Shown: positions 38,244 to 41,177 of the stretch, in pieces
How positions within the stretch are numbered: the first letter of the stretch is position 1
How the letters are laid out: each line of letters opens with the position of its first letter
Origin: Trichomonas tenax
Lineage: Eukaryota > Parabasalia > Trichomonadida > Trichomonadidae
Assembly: GCA_023091735.1 (NCBI GenBank)
Contig: JALKBU010000421.1
Location: forward strand, 1 to 41,177
Direction of reading: 5' to 3'
DNA length: 41,177 nucleotides
Notes under the pieces: model-generated
What the model was told of the DNA's origin: nothing
What the model saw: the letters and a program-made list of their open reading frames with translations, nothing else
Database searches by the model: none
Program-made: the position numbers and the translations under genes

Positions 38244-39482
38244 AGCAAGAAATAATCGTTGGTATTCTCACTTGAACCTTGATGATTGATTCAACAAACT
38301 GTCGTTGATCTTCTCACTTAGTACAATATAATTTATTTATATCTACATCATTTAATTTATGTTTCTATATATATATTTTAAAACAGATTATGTTATTATT
38401 TTCTATCAAAACTCATAATCGTATTTAAGAATGGATAATTAATCTTTTATAGTATTCAAATTGTTGACATTATTTTAAATTCATGATTTTAAAATCATAT
38501 GATTTTTTCAACATCTTTATTTTTTGAATTGTAATATGTTTAATTATAGTTGCATTTACACTTACATAAATTTTAAAACACATTTCAATGATTATTTCTG
38601 ATTTTGGATAACGAAGATCGATTCGTATTTACAGAATACGTCTATTAAAACTTTTACTTGGTATCAATGATGTGTATGGTATATACTGAAATATCTTACA
38701 AGTTGATTAATATTGTTGTGCTAGATTGCTATTGAAATCAGCGAAAACAACACTATTAAGCAATGAATGCTGATAGCATATCCAAAGTTTCGAATTTAGT
38801 TTTCTCATCAAATATTACTTTATCAGGATTTTTTCTATTTATTTATATCGAAAAGCAGCTCGGAGGTCAAATATTCAAGGTTGCGAATGATCTTCTTCAA
38901 AAGATAGAACAAATTTTAACCGATTTTTCATCACGGTTAATAAAATATATTTATCATAGCCTGGAGAAAGGTTAGGATCGAGGCTCCAAAGCAGAAGATG
39001 GTTATTTTTGATGCTCTTTATCACTGAGTCAATATAATTAAACAATGCTTATCCTAACTTGAGATATTACACTTCGTTGATGCAATCTCATTTATTTATC
39101 GATATTTTGATTTGAATAAATGATTTTGAATTTTATGAGTGAACTATATGTATATTTAATCAGCACTTGTGGAATTGATAGATCGAGCGAAAGGCTAAAT
39201 ATGAAATGAAGTAACTGTATATTTTGTGTGATGTTTTCTGGTTCATTTGATAATTATTATCAGCGAAAACATGCATTTTTGTCAATGTAAATAAACTTTA
39301 TTCTTGAAACATATATGTTTTATATGTATAAAAACTATCAATTTAGATATATTTTTCTCGAATTGTCTAAATTAACATACTAACATATTGAGTGATAGTT
39401 TCTATACAACTAGTAATTGTTCTTTTCATTATATATATGTTTTAGGAACAGACAAACCAAGTTTTTGTCACAAAAACGGAAT
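38244..39482. other. AT-rich spacer
   Basis: Nothing certain. The 70-codon frame at 38763-38975 (LGGQIFKVANDLLQKIEQIL) has a helical look and stays partly open past its TAG, so it could be a decayed fragment, but no family is recognisable. Confidence 0.4.
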
Positions 39483-40482
39483 TCAGTGTTTATAATAATC
39501 GCGAATAGTGACGCTGATGAATGAACGGAAGAATAAACAATATGAATCAACACGATTGTAATTGATTTCTTTCGTTTGTCCGTGTTTTTTGTTGATATAT
39601 TTGCAGGAAAAGAAACTATTTTCTGTGAATGAAACAGTGAACTTTTCGGTGACGTTTGAAACAAAGGTGATAGATCCATATTTAGTTGTTGCATTATCGA
39701 AATAGCATTGACTGACTGTGATAGAATATCCATTCGAACTTTGAAACATTATATTGCAAGTGTTGTCAAATAATGAACAACATCCAACAAAAAGATTTGT
39801 TGTAGATCCCCAAATCAATGTTGGAGTTTTGCCGTTTTTAATGTAATTAGAAAAATTAATTGAACAAGTTTGACTATAACTGAAATATGATAAATAATAT
39901 CCATTAAGATTATTTTCAGTCAAATTGTAGAAATTAGAGAATTTAACAAAACTTTCTGGTTGAAAATTGTCAATGTAAAATCCTGATATACAAGAAGCTT
40001 TATTAAACGAACTGTTGATGTTTTCATATTCAATTTTTCCTTGCTTTGAACGAAACATTTGATATTTATCAATTGTTCCACATTCGAAAACGCTCGAAAA
40101 CTTGAAATAATTTTTTGAAGAATTTGAATTTGTAACAATTGAATAGAATGCATGTATTACATTTGATGTCGTAGAGCGGTGATAACATATTCGTACTTGA
40201 ACGCATTGACCTTCTGTACCAAAATAAAGAGAACCTCCAAAGTTTGGACTGCTGCAGCTCTCAAATGTGGTAATTTCGACAAGAAGACGAGTTTTGGTAT
40301 CTGCTTGATTGAAATAAATAGCTCTATCGTTGTGGTTGTGAAATTCGCATTTCGAGACTAAGAAGGACGAAGAATTTGTGACACTGAGAGGTTCACTTCG
40401 ACTGTTGTCAGAATGTTGAATGAAATCTGTACCATCGAAGTAATCACTCCAACTTTTGAAAAAGAAAAAAGAATGAATGCAT
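39483..40482 (-). pseudogene. Frameshifted surface-type protein gene
   Basis: An Inr (TCATA, 40495-40491) and an ATG at 40482 start a leader, MHSFFFLFQKLE, that stops after 12 codons. One base off, a frame of about 320 codons runs to the stop at 39483 without any suitable ATG. It begins SWSDYFDGTDFIQHSDNS and continues with FESCSSPNFGGSLYFG, FNKASCISGFYIDN, SQCYFDNATTKYGS and SFTENSFFSC. The Cys, Asn and aromatic-rich text with CxFxN and GG motifs looks like a beta-helix surface protein of trichomonads. The leader and body meet in a T6-C-T5-C-A4 tract, a likely site of a one-base indel. Near the 3' end another frame offers a hydrophobic stretch (ITIVLIHIVYSSVHSS), so the membrane anchor may also be out of frame. 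It could be a pseudogene, a sequencing error, or a slippage-controlled gene. Confidence 0.6.
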
Positions 40483-40490
40483 TAAAAAAT

Positions 40491-40495
40491 TATGA
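40491..40495 (-). promoter_or_regulatory. Trichomonad-type initiator TCATA (minus strand)
   Basis: On the minus strand TCATA stands eight bases before the ATG at 40482. Spacing and core fit the Inr seen at the intact genes, so the promoter of the frameshifted gene looks preserved. Confidence 0.4.
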
Positions 40496-40635
40496 AACTT
40501 TTATTTTACAATTGTCAAAAGTCAAAAATATTATTTTATATCTTCAAAAGTAAAAAAAAACATAACAAATGTCAAAAGTCAAAATATATTTTATTTCTTT
40601 AGTTTACAAATCATTTCTATCATACGAAATCTTTC

Positions 40636-40752
40636 GTTCACAGCCTCATCACGGCAAACGCGAAGATGAAGGAGGAAGTGGAACGATACAACAAGATGCA
40701 GAAAGAGAACGCGCTGAGATTGAAGCAAATCCAAAAAGTATCAAAAAGTAGT
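40636..40752 (+). pseudogene. Coiled-coil gene fragment
   Basis: A GC-rich patch in AT-rich surroundings reads, in one frame, SLITANAKMKEEVERYNKMQ and then KENALRLKQIQKVSK. This is a convincing heptad-like coiled coil with trichomonad-like codon choice. There is no start or stop belonging to it. It is probably the surviving piece of a duplicated coiled-coil gene. An alternative frame (40569-40751) reads as Gly/Glu-rich text and is less protein-like. Confidence 0.4.
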
Positions 40753-41177
40753 ATATGCATGGGGGTTGGTTGTCAAAATTTGCAAAGCCACTTATGACTC
40801 CATTTTGAAGGTTTCAAGTCAATATTTCCGACAGCCTAAATAATCTAATTTTACATTTCCATAAGTTTGTAAATTTGAATGTGTAAATTAGATTATTAGT
40901 TCATACATTTGCTGTATTTGATAAAATTATATTACAAAGTGTGATTTTTTCACATTATATTTTTTATCAGACCCTAACATGAGTCTATGACAAAAGTGAA
41001 CACTGAAAAGTGATAGGAAAACCTTAAAGTCACTTTTCATAAATAAGTTATCACTTTTGTGACCAGTTTGACAAATAATTTGTCAATTGGCAGATTTCTT
41101 TCTTCGACAAAATAAAAGTGTTTTAATTGTCGAAAATGAGTTTCGGAAATGTTATTTGTGCTATCAGCATCCTGACG
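40753..41177. other. AT-rich spacer at window end
   Basis: No gene is visible. The stretch contains the AAAAGTGA cluster and palindrome listed separately. Confidence 0.45.
40993..41086. repeat. AAAAGTGA/TCACTTTT cluster with palindrome
   Basis: Copies of AAAAGTGA occur at about 40993 and 41007, and inverted copies (TCACTTTT) at 41030 and 41051. They are followed by the near-perfect palindrome TTGACAAA-TAA-TTTGTCAA (41068-41086). The arrangement suggests a protein-binding site cluster or the end of a repeat element that continues beyond the window. Confidence 0.5.

Noticed and set aside
1..41177. Operon-like or phage/plasmid gene cluster
   Set aside because: Long spacers, separate initiators and alternating strands fit a eukaryotic chromosome; no bacterial ribosome-binding sites or phage genes are visible.

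Overview
The window looks like nuclear DNA of a parabasalid protist, most probably a trichomonad of the Tritrichomonas foetus type. It is AT-rich. Long intronless genes lie on both strands, separated by very AT-rich spacers. Several genes carry a trichomonad initiator (TCA followed by a pyrimidine and A or T) only 3 to about 20 bases before the ATG. The gene families also fit: Pmp-like surface proteins, ankyrin proteins, a many-pass class III cyclase, an LRR-PP2C phosphatase and C19 peptidase remnants. The species is inferred, not proven.

Layout. 1-6.5 kb: a tandem pair of single-pass surface proteins with GGA/FNN (Pmp-like) repeats. The first copy is broken, the second intact; a decayed tail of a third, opposite-strand gene follows. 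6.6-13.0 kb (-): a 2,139-residue Asn/Asp/Glu-rich protein whose only foldable-looking part is its C-terminus. 14.0-15.0 kb (+): an unrecognised helical protein. 15.4-17.8 kb (-): an N-myristoylation-type LRR-PP2C phosphatase. 18.5-19.9 kb (+): a wrecked ankyrin gene with an AT-rich insertion. 20.0-23.2 kb (-): a secreted, membrane-anchored DUF4838-type glycosidase-like protein. 23.2-26.5 kb: a spacer with a perfect inverted repeat and a decayed ORF. 26.5-28.7 kb (-): an ankyrin-RING protein, probably a ubiquitin ligase. 28.7-32.0 kb: a repeat-rich spacer with a roughly 600-bp inverted-repeat element, a 46-bp minisatellite and a duplicated promoter. 32.0-36.7 kb (+): a transmembrane PAS-class III cyclase whose base-selecting residues predict ATP as substrate. 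36.7-41.2 kb: decayed genes only, namely a C19 ubiquitin peptidase, a frameshifted surface protein and a coiled-coil fragment.

The genes do not form an operon or an obvious pathway. Common themes are the cell surface (Pmp-like proteins, DUF4838 protein), signalling (cyclase, LRR-PP2C, possible GAP-like protein) and ubiquitin (RING protein, dead C19 peptidase). I found no tRNA, rRNA, CRISPR array or intact transposase. The most striking non-coding features are the duplicated cyclase promoter and the two inverted-repeat elements.
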